A DNA stretch of 64,000 nt. It comes from Oceanirhabdus sp. W0125-5 (GTDB lineage Bacteria; Bacillota; Clostridia; Clostridiales; Clostridiaceae). The position numbers and the translations under genes are program-made. Shown in pieces: positions 18,861 to 26,652 of the stretch. The stretch is taken from assembly GCF_027938815.1 (NCBI RefSeq), contig NZ_CP115913.1:4188001-4252000 (forward strand), given 5' to 3'. The notes beneath the pieces are model-generated. The model did not search any database, was not told where the DNA came from, and saw only the letters and a list, made by a program, of their open reading frames with translations. Positions within the stretch are counted from its first letter, which is position 1. Every line of letters starts with the position of its first letter.

Positions 18861-19484
18861 TCACTCAATCTTCCCAAACTTTTCTAAAGGCCATATTCTA
18901 AATAGTAATTTTCCAACAATTTGTTCTTTATCAATGTATGGATTTTCCCAATATCTTGAATCATATGACATTACTCTATTATCACCTAAGAAAAAAAATT
19001 TTCCATCTGGCACTTCAAATTTACCTAACCTCATTTCAAGAACTTGGTATTCATGTGAAGAATGTTCTTTATTATTTTGTTCATCGTCATGAATTACTTT
19101 TTCTTCACTATGCTTACACTGTTCATTATGTTTATGTACTACAATTTGATTTTTAACATAAGCTTCATTTAATAATTTACCATTAACAAGTACATCACCA
19201 TTCTCTTTTAACTCAAGCTTATCACCAGGCAAACCAATAATTCTTTTAACATGCATATGTTTATGTGTTCCTCCACCAGTAAATACAACCAAATCACCTC
19301 TTTTAAGCTTGTCTTTATCAAATATTCGAGAAGTTATTATCTTATCTTTAACTTCTAGTGTTGGTATCATTGATTCAGATGGGATTATCGCTGTAAAAAA
19401 AATAAAACTTCTAATAAATATAAATAGTAGCAGAGTACCTATAATAGGAATTACCAAATCTTTTAGTATTTTTGACTTTATCAT
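18861..19484 (-). CDS. lepB: type I signal peptidase with histidine-rich insert
   Basis: This 207-residue protein has one N-terminal membrane segment (residues 10-32). The catalytic Ser38 lies in SESM and the catalytic Lys80 in HVKRIIGLPGD; the FFLGDNR box lies near residue 165. It removes signal peptides from exported proteins. Two features are unusual. Just before Lys80 lies THKHMH, with three His in five residues. Residues 117-144 hold six His and one Cys between beta strands, an insert I do not recall from ordinary SipS-type enzymes. The gene is divergent from a secreted cysteine-rich small protein at 19650, sharing a 165-bp upstream region. Confidence 0.93.
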   Translation of the reverse strand: MIKSKILKDLVIPIIGTLLLFIFIRSFIFFTAIIPSESMIPTLEVKDKIITSRIFDKDKLKRGDLVVFTGGGTHKHMHVKRIIGLPGDKLELKENGDVLVNGKLLNEAYVKNQIVVHKHNEQCKHSEEKVIHDDEQNNKEHSSHEYQVLEMRLGKFEVPDGKFFFLGDNRVMSYDSRYWENPYIDKEQIVGKLLFRIWPLEKFGKIE

Positions 19485-19649
19485 TTAAATTCCTCCTTTT
19501 AATTAGTATATACTACAAGAAATGAAAAATAAATTATTTTTTTTAAATTTAATGAAGGATTTTTATATTTTTCAACGAATATAAAAATATGGAATAAATA
19601 ACATATTTATTCTTTACTTTTTTAAAATTATTTTGAGGAGGAGTTAAAA

Positions 19650-19937
19650 ATGAAAAAAATCAAAAAAATTCTTGCTATGTCCTTAGTGGCTGTAGGTTTA
19701 GTAGCAGGTGTAGGAAGCACTACTAGCGCTTGTATCGATATTGGTGGTGGAATGCATATGGATTGCGGCAGTTGTGGCTGCAGAACATCATCTTTTTACG
19801 GTATGCATAATGATAATGTTGAAGCAGACAGATTAGTTACAAAATCTTGTGGTTGTACTGAATTATGGGGTTATTGTTATGATTGCGGAAAACACATAAT
19901 CACAGTTAAAGCTGATAGATGCGACGCACACAAATAA
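19650..19937 (+). CDS. secreted cysteine-rich small protein, unknown function
   Basis: This 95-residue protein starts behind a strong GAGGAGG site. It has a Lys-rich N-terminus and a hydrophobic core (residues 9-23) ending near TTSA, so it is exported; Cys28 follows directly, though the lipobox is not canonical. The mature part has nine Cys (28, 39, 42, 44, 67, 69, 76, 79, 91) and four His, with CGSCGC, CGC and CYDC motifs. This suggests a zinc-ribbon-like metal site or disulfides. I do not recognise the family. It is transcribed away from the His-rich signal peptidase gene, and a terminator follows at 20014. Confidence 0.75.
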   Translation: MKKIKKILAMSLVAVGLVAGVGSTTSACIDIGGGMHMDCGSCGCRTSSFYGMHNDNVEADRLVTKSCGCTELWGYCYDCGKHIITVKADRCDAHK

Positions 19938-20013
19938 AACCCTCATTTTTACACATATTAAAATAAAGAAGTAATACCATAGACTTATAATTAATTTATT
20001 TACCTTTAAAAGA

Positions 20014-20060
20014 AAAATTCTCAACATCATCAAATAACTTTTGATATTGTTGAGAATTTT
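20014..20060 (+). terminator. long bidirectional terminator hairpin
   Basis: A 21-bp stem with one mismatch (aaaattctcaacatcatcaaa against its complement) and a 5-nt loop is followed by TTTATTTT. It lies about 75 bp after the stop codon of the cysteine-rich protein. Confidence 0.75.
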
Positions 20061-20174
20061 ATTTTAAATTTATAATTATTAATGCCAATATTATATGTAT
20101 TTTAGTAAATAAAAAAAGAATGACTCCTTTGAATATAGAAATCACTCCACACCTGTTGTTTTTTTATTCATAAA

Positions 20175-20687
20175 TCAACAACCTCTAACCATTATCTCTC
20201 CGTCTATTTTTACGTTATTGATAGAAAAATAATTATGTACAGTTCTCACATGGTTGAACCCATTCTTATTCCATCTCTTTCTGTTTTCTTCTGTGGAAAT
20301 AAACACTCCTACGTAGCATTCATCGATGTTTAATTCTTCATCCAATATTTTTATAATACCATCGATTAACTTTTTAAAAACCTCTTCTTCTATAACTTCC
20401 TTATCCATAATAACATCTGTTAACCATAGTTCATTTTTTTCTTCATTATTCAAATGACCTTTAACCATCCCAACAGTTCTGTCTTCTATGGATATCTTTA
20501 AAAAAAATTCCTGATTGCTTATAACATATCCTAAAAAACTATCATAAAATTCATCCTTATTTAGAGTTCTTGACTCATGTTGATTAAGGAGCTGCTGATG
20601 ATTGTACCATTTATGCATATAATCTAAATCCTCTTTACCAACGCTAGTAATATGATAGTTATCTAGTTTTCCATAGATACTTAACAT
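20175..20687 (-). CDS. GNAT-like acetyltransferase
   Basis: This 170-residue protein starts at 20687 behind a GAGGTG site. The pattern of an early ITSVGKEDLDYMHKWYN helix, the strand EDRTVGMVKGHL and the C-terminal TEENRKRWNKNGFNHVRTV resembles RimJ/RimL-type GNAT proteins. The acetyl-CoA loop (RxxGxG) is not obvious, and the middle part (DVIMDKEVIEEEVFKKL) takes its place. Its substrate is unknown. It may be a divergent or inactive GNAT. Confidence 0.55.
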   Translation of the reverse strand: MLSIYGKLDNYHITSVGKEDLDYMHKWYNHQQLLNQHESRTLNKDEFYDSFLGYVISNQEFFLKISIEDRTVGMVKGHLNNEEKNELWLTDVIMDKEVIEEEVFKKLIDGIIKILDEELNIDECYVGVFISTEENRKRWNKNGFNHVRTVHNYFSINNVKIDGEIMVRGC

Positions 20688-20752
20688 AATTTCACCTCGT
20701 AATTTATATATTCTACAAAACTTGAATTTATCCTTGTAAAATTTTAAAAGAT

Positions 20753-20782
20753 TAGTGGAGAATTTTTTTTAATTCTCCACTA
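20753..20782 (-). terminator. terminator hairpin after the Gly/Tyr/Asp-rich gene
   Basis: A perfect 12-bp stem (tagtggagaatt with aattctccacta) surrounds a T-only loop of six bases. The following minus-strand tract is only moderately T-rich (atcttttaaaatttt). Confidence 0.55.
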
Positions 20783-20815
20783 TTAATATACTCATATGAA
20801 ATTCGTTATAAAAAA

Positions 20816-21379
20816 CTAGTCGTCATCCTTCATATACATCATAGTTAACCTGATGATCTTCCTAATAATCCTTCTTACTTCATAATAAGGCATTCCTGTT
20901 CTCATAAGCGCCTTAAATATACCTGGATTATATCTTTGTATTTTCATAAGTATATATCGTACATCATTGTAGTCATAATCATATTTATACTTATCTCTGT
21001 CATCATCATCATCGTCATCATCATTATCATCATATTCTGTAAAATCATATCCACCTTGTACACCCAAGCCTCCGCTAGGCATACTTATGTTAGATGGCAT
21101 CCCAGGTATTGGATAACCACTTGGGTATGGATACTCACCTATATTAAAGTATGGGTTAGCTAAACCATAAGCTCCACCTGGATAAGCTAATCCATGTAAA
21201 ACACTAGTTTGTGCTCCTAAACCGCCCAAACCATATCCTGGTCCTAATCCTGTTGCTCCTCCACCAATTGTTCTGAATCTCATCTCGTCAACTGCTATAC
21301 TTGGTTGTAAAGATACCATATTATAAATATTGTTATTCATCTCAACTGGTGGCGAGCTATCATTGAATCTATTGTTCAT
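20816..21379 (-). CDS. Gly/Tyr/Pro-rich protein with poly-Asp tract, unknown function
   Basis: The ATG at 21379 has GGAGG 9 nt upstream; an in-frame ATG 6 nt earlier is too close. The 187-residue product has three parts. Residues 35-110 are rich in Gly, Tyr and Pro (GGGATGLGPGYGLGGLG and similar). An Asp run of nine follows DDND near residue 122. The C-terminal basic helical segment is MKIQRYNPGIFKALMRTG and VRRIIRKIIRL. There is no signal peptide or membrane segment. The composition resembles spore coat or exosporium structural proteins, but I recognise no family. The Asp tract is encoded by near-perfect trinucleotide repeats. Confidence 0.7.
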   Translation of the reverse strand: MNNRFNDSSPPVEMNNNIYNMVSLQPSIAVDEMRFRTIGGGATGLGPGYGLGGLGAQTSVLHGLAYPGGAYGLANPYFNIGEYPYPSGYPIPGMPSNISMPSGGLGVQGGYDFTEYDDNDDDDDDDDRDKYKYDYDYNDVRYILMKIQRYNPGIFKALMRTGMPYYEVRRIIRKIIRLTMMYMKDDD

Positions 21380-21493
21380 TAACATAAACCTCCAATATAT
21401 TGTATGTTTTCTTTAATTAATTATTATGAACAATAAACTCATTATATGTGTTATCTCTATAATTTTTATTCTTAAAATATAATCTTTTCTCAA

Positions 21494-23272
21494 TTACAGC
21501 TCAAACTTCTTAACTAATATGTCTAAAGTATCTACAATCTTCTCTAATTCTTCCACTGTCCCATTTATATTTTCCATAGTATTCGCTTGTTCCTCCATAG
21601 ATGAAGATACTTCCTCGCTTGCAGCTGCTGATTCTTCTGTTATAGCAGCTATACCCTGAATTGAATTCACTACAGAATTTTTTCCTGAATCAACTTTGTC
21701 CATATTCATCATTAACATATCTGTTTGATTTGTCATGTTATTTATTGATTCCTCTATTGTTTTAAATGCACTATAAGCTTCTTCCATTGATTTATTAGAG
21801 TTTTTCAGTAGTATATTTCCTTTATCCATGTTATCTTTAGAAATACTTATTTCTTTTTGTATCTGTGAAATCATATTCTTAATTTCTTCAGTGGACTGGG
21901 CTGTCTGCTCTGATAGTTTTCTTATTTCATCCGCTACAACTGCAAATCCCCTACCTGACTCTCCAGCTCTCGCAGCTTCTATAGCAGCATTTAATGCTAA
22001 TAAATTCGTTTGCTCAGCAATAGTCTGTATAGTACTTACTATTTCATCAATGGATTTTGACCTATCTGACAATTGAATTATGTTATCTGCTGTTTGAGAA
22101 GATGCCTCATTATTTTTCTCTAAGCTTTTACCTAATGCAGTAATTGCCTCAATTCCGCTTTCATTTGCAACTATTGTTTTATTTGAATAACTTTTTAATA
22201 ATTGAGCATTTTGTATAGCATTGTTAATTTCCATTTCCAAGTGAGATAACTCTTCTGCACTTCTTTGAGAATCATCTGCTTGTGAAACAGCGCCCTTTGC
22301 CATCTCTTCAGAAGTTTTAGCTACTGCATCAATGGAAGCAACAGTCTCATTGACAGATAGTAATAAAGATTCTGTATTTTCTTTAACAACGTTAGAATTC
22401 TTCTGTATTTCTCCTATAATATCTCTCAATTCAGACCTTAAGTTTATAACTGCTTTTCCTATAATCCCTGTTTCATCTTTATATTTAAGTATTTCTTGAA
22501 ATTGCTCATCATATTTCAAATCTAATTTACTTGTCTTATCTACCAAATCTGTTATAAATAATATAGGCTTACTTATTTTTTTTCCACTATAAATTGCCAA
22601 TCCTGTGAAAACCATTATTGAAATAACAATAAAAATTGCCACAACTTTTGCACTGCTTCTAAAATTATCATCCGCTATTTCTCTGTTATTATTTACAACT
22701 GCTTCAATATCATCAACATAATTACCCGTACCTATAATCCAATCAAAAGGTTTATAGTAGCTAGAGTACGCTCTTTTACGTAAAGCTTCAGTTTGTCCTT
22801 TCTTAGGATACCAATAATCTGTATATCCCCCATCATCTTTCATTCCATTTTCAATTATTTCTCTTATAATATATTTCCCATTTATATCTTGCAAATCATA
22901 TCTGTTTTTTCCTTCTGAATCTTTGTTACCTGGATGTACAACGTTATTCCCTTTGCTGTCATCTATCCAAAAGTATCCACCTTCACCGTAGGCAGCATTC
23001 CTAACCATATGGGCTGCAAGTTCTTTCGCCTCCTCAATAGTTATTTCTCCATTTTCATACTTTTTGTAAGATGCTTCAATAATACTTATCATTGATTCAA
23101 CTTGATTTTTTATATTCTTATCATAATCTCCTAATAAAGCCTCTTCTAGCACCATAATGTTCTTATCAGAATCAACTTTACTCCTAAATATTCCGTAACC
23201 ACCAATTGACACACCTAAAATAATTGTCATAGCTATTATTAAAATAGTTATCTTTCCACCTATGGATTTCAT
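21494..23272 (-). CDS. methyl-accepting chemotaxis protein with single Cache sensor
   Basis: This 592-residue receptor has membrane segments at residues 8-28 and about 205-228. The periplasm-equivalent domain between them reads [20 protein letters not shown] and [21 protein letters not shown], typical of sCache_2/DUF-type Cache domains that bind small organic acids. A HAMP region follows ([19 protein letters not shown]). The signalling domain has the hairpin tip [19 protein letters not shown]. It signals through CheA/CheW to the flagellar motor. No other chemotaxis genes are near. It is divergent from the oxidoreductase gene at 23539. The start has an AGGAGGGG site. Confidence 0.93.
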   Translation of the reverse strand: MKSIGGKITILIIAMTIILGVSIGGYGIFRSKVDSDKNIMVLEEALLGDYDKNIKNQVESMISIIEASYKKYENGEITIEEAKELAAHMVRNAAYGEGGYFWIDDSKGNNVVHPGNKDSEGKNRYDLQDINGKYIIREIIENGMKDDGGYTDYWYPKKGQTEALRKRAYSSYYKPFDWIIGTGNYVDDIEAVVNNNREIADDNFRSSAKVVAIFIVISIMVFTGLAIYSGKKISKPILFITDLVDKTSKLDLKYDEQFQEILKYKDETGIIGKAVINLRSELRDIIGEIQKNSNVVKENTESLLLSVNETVASIDAVAKTSEEMAKGAVSQADDSQRSAEELSHLEMEINNAIQNAQLLKSYSNKTIVANESGIEAITALGKSLEKNNEASSQTADNIIQLSDRSKSIDEIVSTIQTIAEQTNLLALNAAIEAARAGESGRGFAVVADEIRKLSEQTAQSTEEIKNMISQIQKEISISKDNMDKGNILLKNSNKSMEEAYSAFKTIEESINNMTNQTDMLMMNMDKVDSGKNSVVNSIQGIAAITEESAAASEEVSSSMEEQANTMENINGTVEELEKIVDTLDILVKKFEL

Positions 23273-23538
23273 CTTACCCCTCCTGTTTAAACATATTTTT
23301 TTATTAAATTAAATTTTTATCATAATCCCCGCCTTATTATTACATATATCGACTACACCTAGTTTTTACTTTACATAAATGTATTGTTAACTTCATCCAT
23401 AGTATTTTAAATATATGTAAATTAATCATTTTTTACATATATTTAAGCTGCTATAATAAATAATTATTTATTGGAGAAAAATACATAGAGAACTAATTTA
23501 TAAATTAAGAAATCTACATATATAGAAGGTGAGACAAT

Positions 23539-24795
23539 ATGGGAAAACATATTATAGAAGAAGCTAAAAGATGTTTGCAATGTAAAAATCCTCGCTGTGT
23601 ACAAGGTTGTCCTATAGCAACTCCAATACCTAAAATGATTAAACTTCTTCTTGAGGGAAATCTCTCAGAAGCTGGTGAGAAAGTATTTAAAAATAATCCA
23701 CTATCTGTTGTATGTTCCTTAGTATGCCCTCATGAACATCAATGCGAAGGTAACTGCATATTAGGATTAAAATCATCCCCTGTACAGATAAGTTCAATTG
23801 AAAACTATATTTCTGAGTATAGATTAAGTGTTGCAGATCTAGCTCCCGAGAAAAAACTTCCAGGCAACGTAGGAATAATCGGTTCTGGTCCTGCTGGAAT
23901 AACCATTGCCTTTATATTAGCTTTAAAAGGTTATGATGTAACTATTTTTGAAGCTCATGATAAAATAGGAGGAGTACTTCAGTATGGTATTCCAGAATTC
24001 AGATTACCAAAAAGAATATTAGAAACTTTAAAACAACAACTACTTGATCTTGGAGTTAAAATAAGACCCAACACACTAGTAGGTCCAGTAATAACAATTG
24101 ATGATATGTTTAGAGATGGCTATGATGCAATATTTATAGGCACTGGAGTGTGGAAACCTAAAAAACTTGGTATCAAAGGTGAAACTCTTGGAAATGTTCA
24201 TTATGCTATTGACTATCTAAAAGGGCCATCTTCCTATAACCTTGGTGATAAAGTATGTGTTATAGGCGCTGGAAACGTGGCCATGGATGTTGGTAGAACA
24301 GCCCTTAGAAATGGTGCTAAAACCGTATCCATATTATACAGAAAAGGTATTGAAGATATGTCTGCAAGAGAATACGAAATTGAGTATGCAAAAATAGATG
24401 GTGTTCAATTTGAAACATATAAAAGCCCCGTGGAATTCACCCCTAAAGGAGTACTTTATGTAGATACTAAGAAAATCGAAGAAAAGGGAGAAAAAAAATT
24501 CATCTCTGAAAATACTAAAAAACTTTTCCCATGCGATTCTGTAATAATTGCTATTAGCCAAGGTCCTAAAGCAAATATCGTCTCAACTTCAAAAGGAATA
24601 GAAGTAAATCCTCTAGGTCTTGTGATTACTGATGATTGTGGAAGAACAACAAGAGAAGGGATTTTTGCCTCTGGTGATGTTGTAACTGGTGCTAGAACGG
24701 TTGTTGAAGCTGTTTACTATTCGAAAAAAGTTGCAGAAGCAATGGATGAATACATGCTTAAAAAACATAACATAGAGTTGAAAGTTGAGAATTGA
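23539..24795 (+). CDS. GltD/NfnB-like NAD(P)-dependent FAD oxidoreductase
   Basis: This 418-residue stand-alone member of the glutamate synthase small-subunit family starts behind GAAGGTGAG. The N-terminal Fe-S domain has CLQCKNPRCVQGCP and the later CSLVCPHEHQCEGNC cysteines. It is followed by an FAD Rossmann motif (GIIGSGPAGI) and an NAD(P) Rossmann motif (VIGAGNVAMD). The C-terminal FAD contact is FASGDVVTGARTVVEA. Similar subunits act in glutamate synthase, in NfnB and in sulfide dehydrogenase. No large glutamate synthase subunit or NfnA is adjacent, so the partner and substrate are not shown here. Confidence 0.88.
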   Translation: MGKHIIEEAKRCLQCKNPRCVQGCPIATPIPKMIKLLLEGNLSEAGEKVFKNNPLSVVCSLVCPHEHQCEGNCILGLKSSPVQISSIENYISEYRLSVADLAPEKKLPGNVGIIGSGPAGITIAFILALKGYDVTIFEAHDKIGGVLQYGIPEFRLPKRILETLKQQLLDLGVKIRPNTLVGPVITIDDMFRDGYDAIFIGTGVWKPKKLGIKGETLGNVHYAIDYLKGPSSYNLGDKVCVIGAGNVAMDVGRTALRNGAKTVSILYRKGIEDMSAREYEIEYAKIDGVQFETYKSPVEFTPKGVLYVDTKKIEEKGEKKFISENTKKLFPCDSVIIAISQGPKANIVSTSKGIEVNPLGLVITDDCGRTTREGIFASGDVVTGARTVVEAVYYSKKVAEAMDEYMLKKHNIELKVEN

Positions 24796-24800
24796 AAACG

Positions 24801-24833
24801 ATGGAGGTTTCTGCTAACGCAGAAACTAAATCG
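24801..24833. repeat. short intergenic hairpin repeat, copy 1
   Basis: The sequence ggaggtttctgc, four variable bases, then gcagaaacta forms an 8-bp hairpin just after the oxidoreductase stop codon. The same core recurs inverted at 29521-29567. The T tract is poor, so it is more likely a dispersed repeat than a classic terminator. Confidence 0.5.
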
Positions 24834-24889
24834 TACTTTGTTTTAGGACAAGCCTTTTTTAATACCACAAAAGTAATTCAAATAATAAG

Positions 24890-24920
24890 ATAACTCTCTT
24901 TTTTAAAATACTGTTGAAAA
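24890..24920. repeat. solo left end of the MITE family
   Basis: This is the same 31-bp left terminal repeat as in the 109-bp elements (ataactctctt and then ctgttgaaaa), without a partner right end before the next left end at 25005. It is probably a decayed or nested copy. Confidence 0.6.
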
Positions 24921-25004
24921 AAGTACAACCCTTTTCTTAAAGGTTATTAATCAATTGCTTCGTTTACATTTTTTTGCAGTCGAGAATATCAAATTAAATT
25001 TTAT

Positions 25005-25116
25005 ATAGCTCTCTTTTTTAAAATAGTGTTGAAAATAATAGAATAATATTAAGACAAGCTCAGCTTGTACTAAAACAACTAAAAATTTTTCAACATTTTC
25101 TTAAAAAAGAGAGCTA
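25005..25116. mobile_element. MITE-like inverted-repeat element, 112 bp, copy 2
   Basis: The left end reads atagctctcttttttaaaa and then tagtgttgaaaa; the right end reads ttttcaacattttctt and then aaaaaagagagctat. The centre has a small palindrome, acaagctcagcttgt. No open frame is present. Together with the solo end upstream, this fills most of the 476-bp gap between the oxidoreductase gene and the tRNA. Confidence 0.75.
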
Positions 25117-25238
25117 TGTCACTAATTCTATCAATATTCTTTCCCTAAATACTGTACCAATCTTTATGCATTATGCCCATAGGTTGTCCACTCCACTATA
25201 TAAAACCTTAGCCATATTCTCAAACTTGAATCAAAACA

Positions 25239-25270
25239 AAAAAACTCACTGAAATTTCAGTGAGTTTTTT
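25239..25270 (-). terminator. terminator of the tRNA-Leu(GAG) gene
   Basis: The perfect palindrome actcactgaaatttcagtgagt is flanked by A and T runs on both sides, directly after the tRNA 3' end on the minus strand. Confidence 0.85.
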
Positions 25271-25271
25271 T

Positions 25272-25358
25272 TGGTGCAGATGATGGGACTTGAACCCATA
25301 CGGACATTTGTCCACTACCCCCTCAAGATAGCGCGTCTGCCAGTTCCGCCACACCTGC
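25272..25358 (-). tRNA. tRNA-Leu, anticodon GAG
   Basis: This 87-nt class II tRNA has acceptor arms GCAGGTG and CATCTGC (one G-T pair), discriminator A and an encoded CCA. The anticodon stem CTATC/GGTAG encloses the loop TTGAGGG, giving anticodon GAG, which reads CUC and CUU. The long variable arm (tggacaaatgtcc) and the T-loop GGTTCAAGTCC are clear. Confidence 0.95.
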
Positions 25359-25477
25359 ATGTATATTTAGGTTACTTCTATATTCTATCAAATTTTATAT
25401 TTTTGTCAATTAGATTTTAACAATTTCACAAAAATTCTTCAGAATAAATTTAGAGTAAACTCTAAGGAAAACACTCC

Positions 25478-26023
25478 TTAATCTCCATAAATATACTTAT
25501 ACATTTTATAGCCGAACATTACACGCTTAAGATACACATCTGTTTCTTTGAAGGGAATAAATATCAACTTATTATCCCTAGAGAATTCATCATTACTGAG
25601 CCATTTGGCAACATTACCTCTTCCTGCATTATAAGCAGCTACTGCTTTTTCAGTATCATGAAATTCTTCCAATAAGTTTGATATATACCAACATCCCATT
25701 CTTATATTAAGTTTCGCATTAAATAATTGGCTTTCATTTGAATACCCAAAATTCTTTATACTCTCTATCCATTCAGCTGTTGAAGGCATTATCTGCATGA
25801 GTCCCTTTGCCCCTCTATTAGACTCTGCTTTTTCATCAAAATTACTCTCATTTTTTATCATTGAATATACCATATATTTATCCAAATTATTTTCCTTTGA
25901 AAATGTTTCAACATAGCTTTGAAACTTTATTGGATAATATATTGATAATATTTCTTTGTGAAAAACAACTATTGCAATCAAACTAAACAACAATAACAAG
26001 AAGATAACTTTACCTTTTTTCAC
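25478..26023 (-). CDS. membrane-anchored lytic transglycosylase (SLT domain)
   Basis: This 181-residue protein has one N-terminal membrane segment (residues 6-22) and a soluble-lytic-transglycosylase domain. The catalytic Glu lies in IKNESNFD. The family motifs are GAKGLMQIMPSTAEW and AVAAYNAGRGNVAKWL. Such enzymes cleave glycan strands to give 1,6-anhydro ends. The start is GTG at 26023. The gene follows coaE by 4 bp, an arrangement common in clostridia (polA-coaE-transglycosylase). Confidence 0.9.
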   Translation of the reverse strand: MKKGKVIFLLLLFSLIAIVVFHKEILSIYYPIKFQSYVETFSKENNLDKYMVYSMIKNESNFDEKAESNRGAKGLMQIMPSTAEWIESIKNFGYSNESQLFNAKLNIRMGCWYISNLLEEFHDTEKAVAAYNAGRGNVAKWLSNDEFSRDNKLIFIPFKETDVYLKRVMFGYKMYKYIYGD

Positions 26024-26027
26024 TCTC

Positions 26028-26630
26028 TTATTTCCCCATTTCTTTAATAACTCTCAATACTTTTTTTACCTGCTTCAGTGTATCTTCTACTTCTCCTCTA
26101 TTATCAATTGTAAAATCACTTAACTCTTTCTTCTTATCAAGAGACATTTGAGAATCAATTCTAGAAATAACCTCTCCACGAGAACTCTTATCTCGCTCCA
26201 TGACTCTTTCTATTTGAGTTTCTCTATCTACCCATACAGTTATGTTATAATCCATTTCTTCATTAAGTTTATTTTCCATCAATGTTGGAGCATCCAAAAC
26301 AATAATTTTTTCCTTTTCTTTCTCCAATAAATCAATTCGTTCTCTAATTTCTTTTATTATATAGGGAATAATTATATTTTCAAAAGACTTCTTCTTTTCA
26401 GCATCCTTAAAAATTATATTCCCAAGCATTTTTCTGTTAAGAGTCTCCTCATTAAGAAATACCTCAGCTCCAAATTCACTTCTGATTCTCTTATTTATCT
26501 CAGGGTAAATATTTAGAACCTCTCTTGAAATTTTATCCGCATCTACAACTTTTATTCCATTTTCTTTTAGGAAATTGGAAATGGTACTCTTACCACTTCC
26601 AATCCCTCCAGTCAGTCCAATTTTAATCAT
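26028..26630 (-). CDS. coaE: dephospho-CoA kinase
   Basis: I chose the ATG at 26630, since a GAGGTGAG site lies 8 nt upstream; a GTG 12 nt earlier lies inside that site. The 200-residue P-loop kinase has GLTGGIGSGKSTIS at the N-terminus, VVDADKISREV, and the family pattern VVLDAPTLMENKL (here IVLDAPTL) in the middle. It carries out the last step of coenzyme A synthesis. It follows polA by 22 bp and precedes the transglycosylase. Confidence 0.95.
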   Translation of the reverse strand: MIKIGLTGGIGSGKSTISNFLKENGIKVVDADKISREVLNIYPEINKRIRSEFGAEVFLNEETLNRKMLGNIIFKDAEKKKSFENIIIPYIIKEIRERIDLLEKEKEKIIVLDAPTLMENKLNEEMDYNITVWVDRETQIERVMERDKSSRGEVISRIDSQMSLDKKKELSDFTIDNRGEVEDTLKQVKKVLRVIKEMGK

Positions 26631-26652
26631 TTTAGAACTCACCTCATAATTC

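Noticed and set aside
23539..24795. Glutamate synthase
   Set aside because: The small-subunit-like protein is present without a large subunit, so I keep the call at family level.
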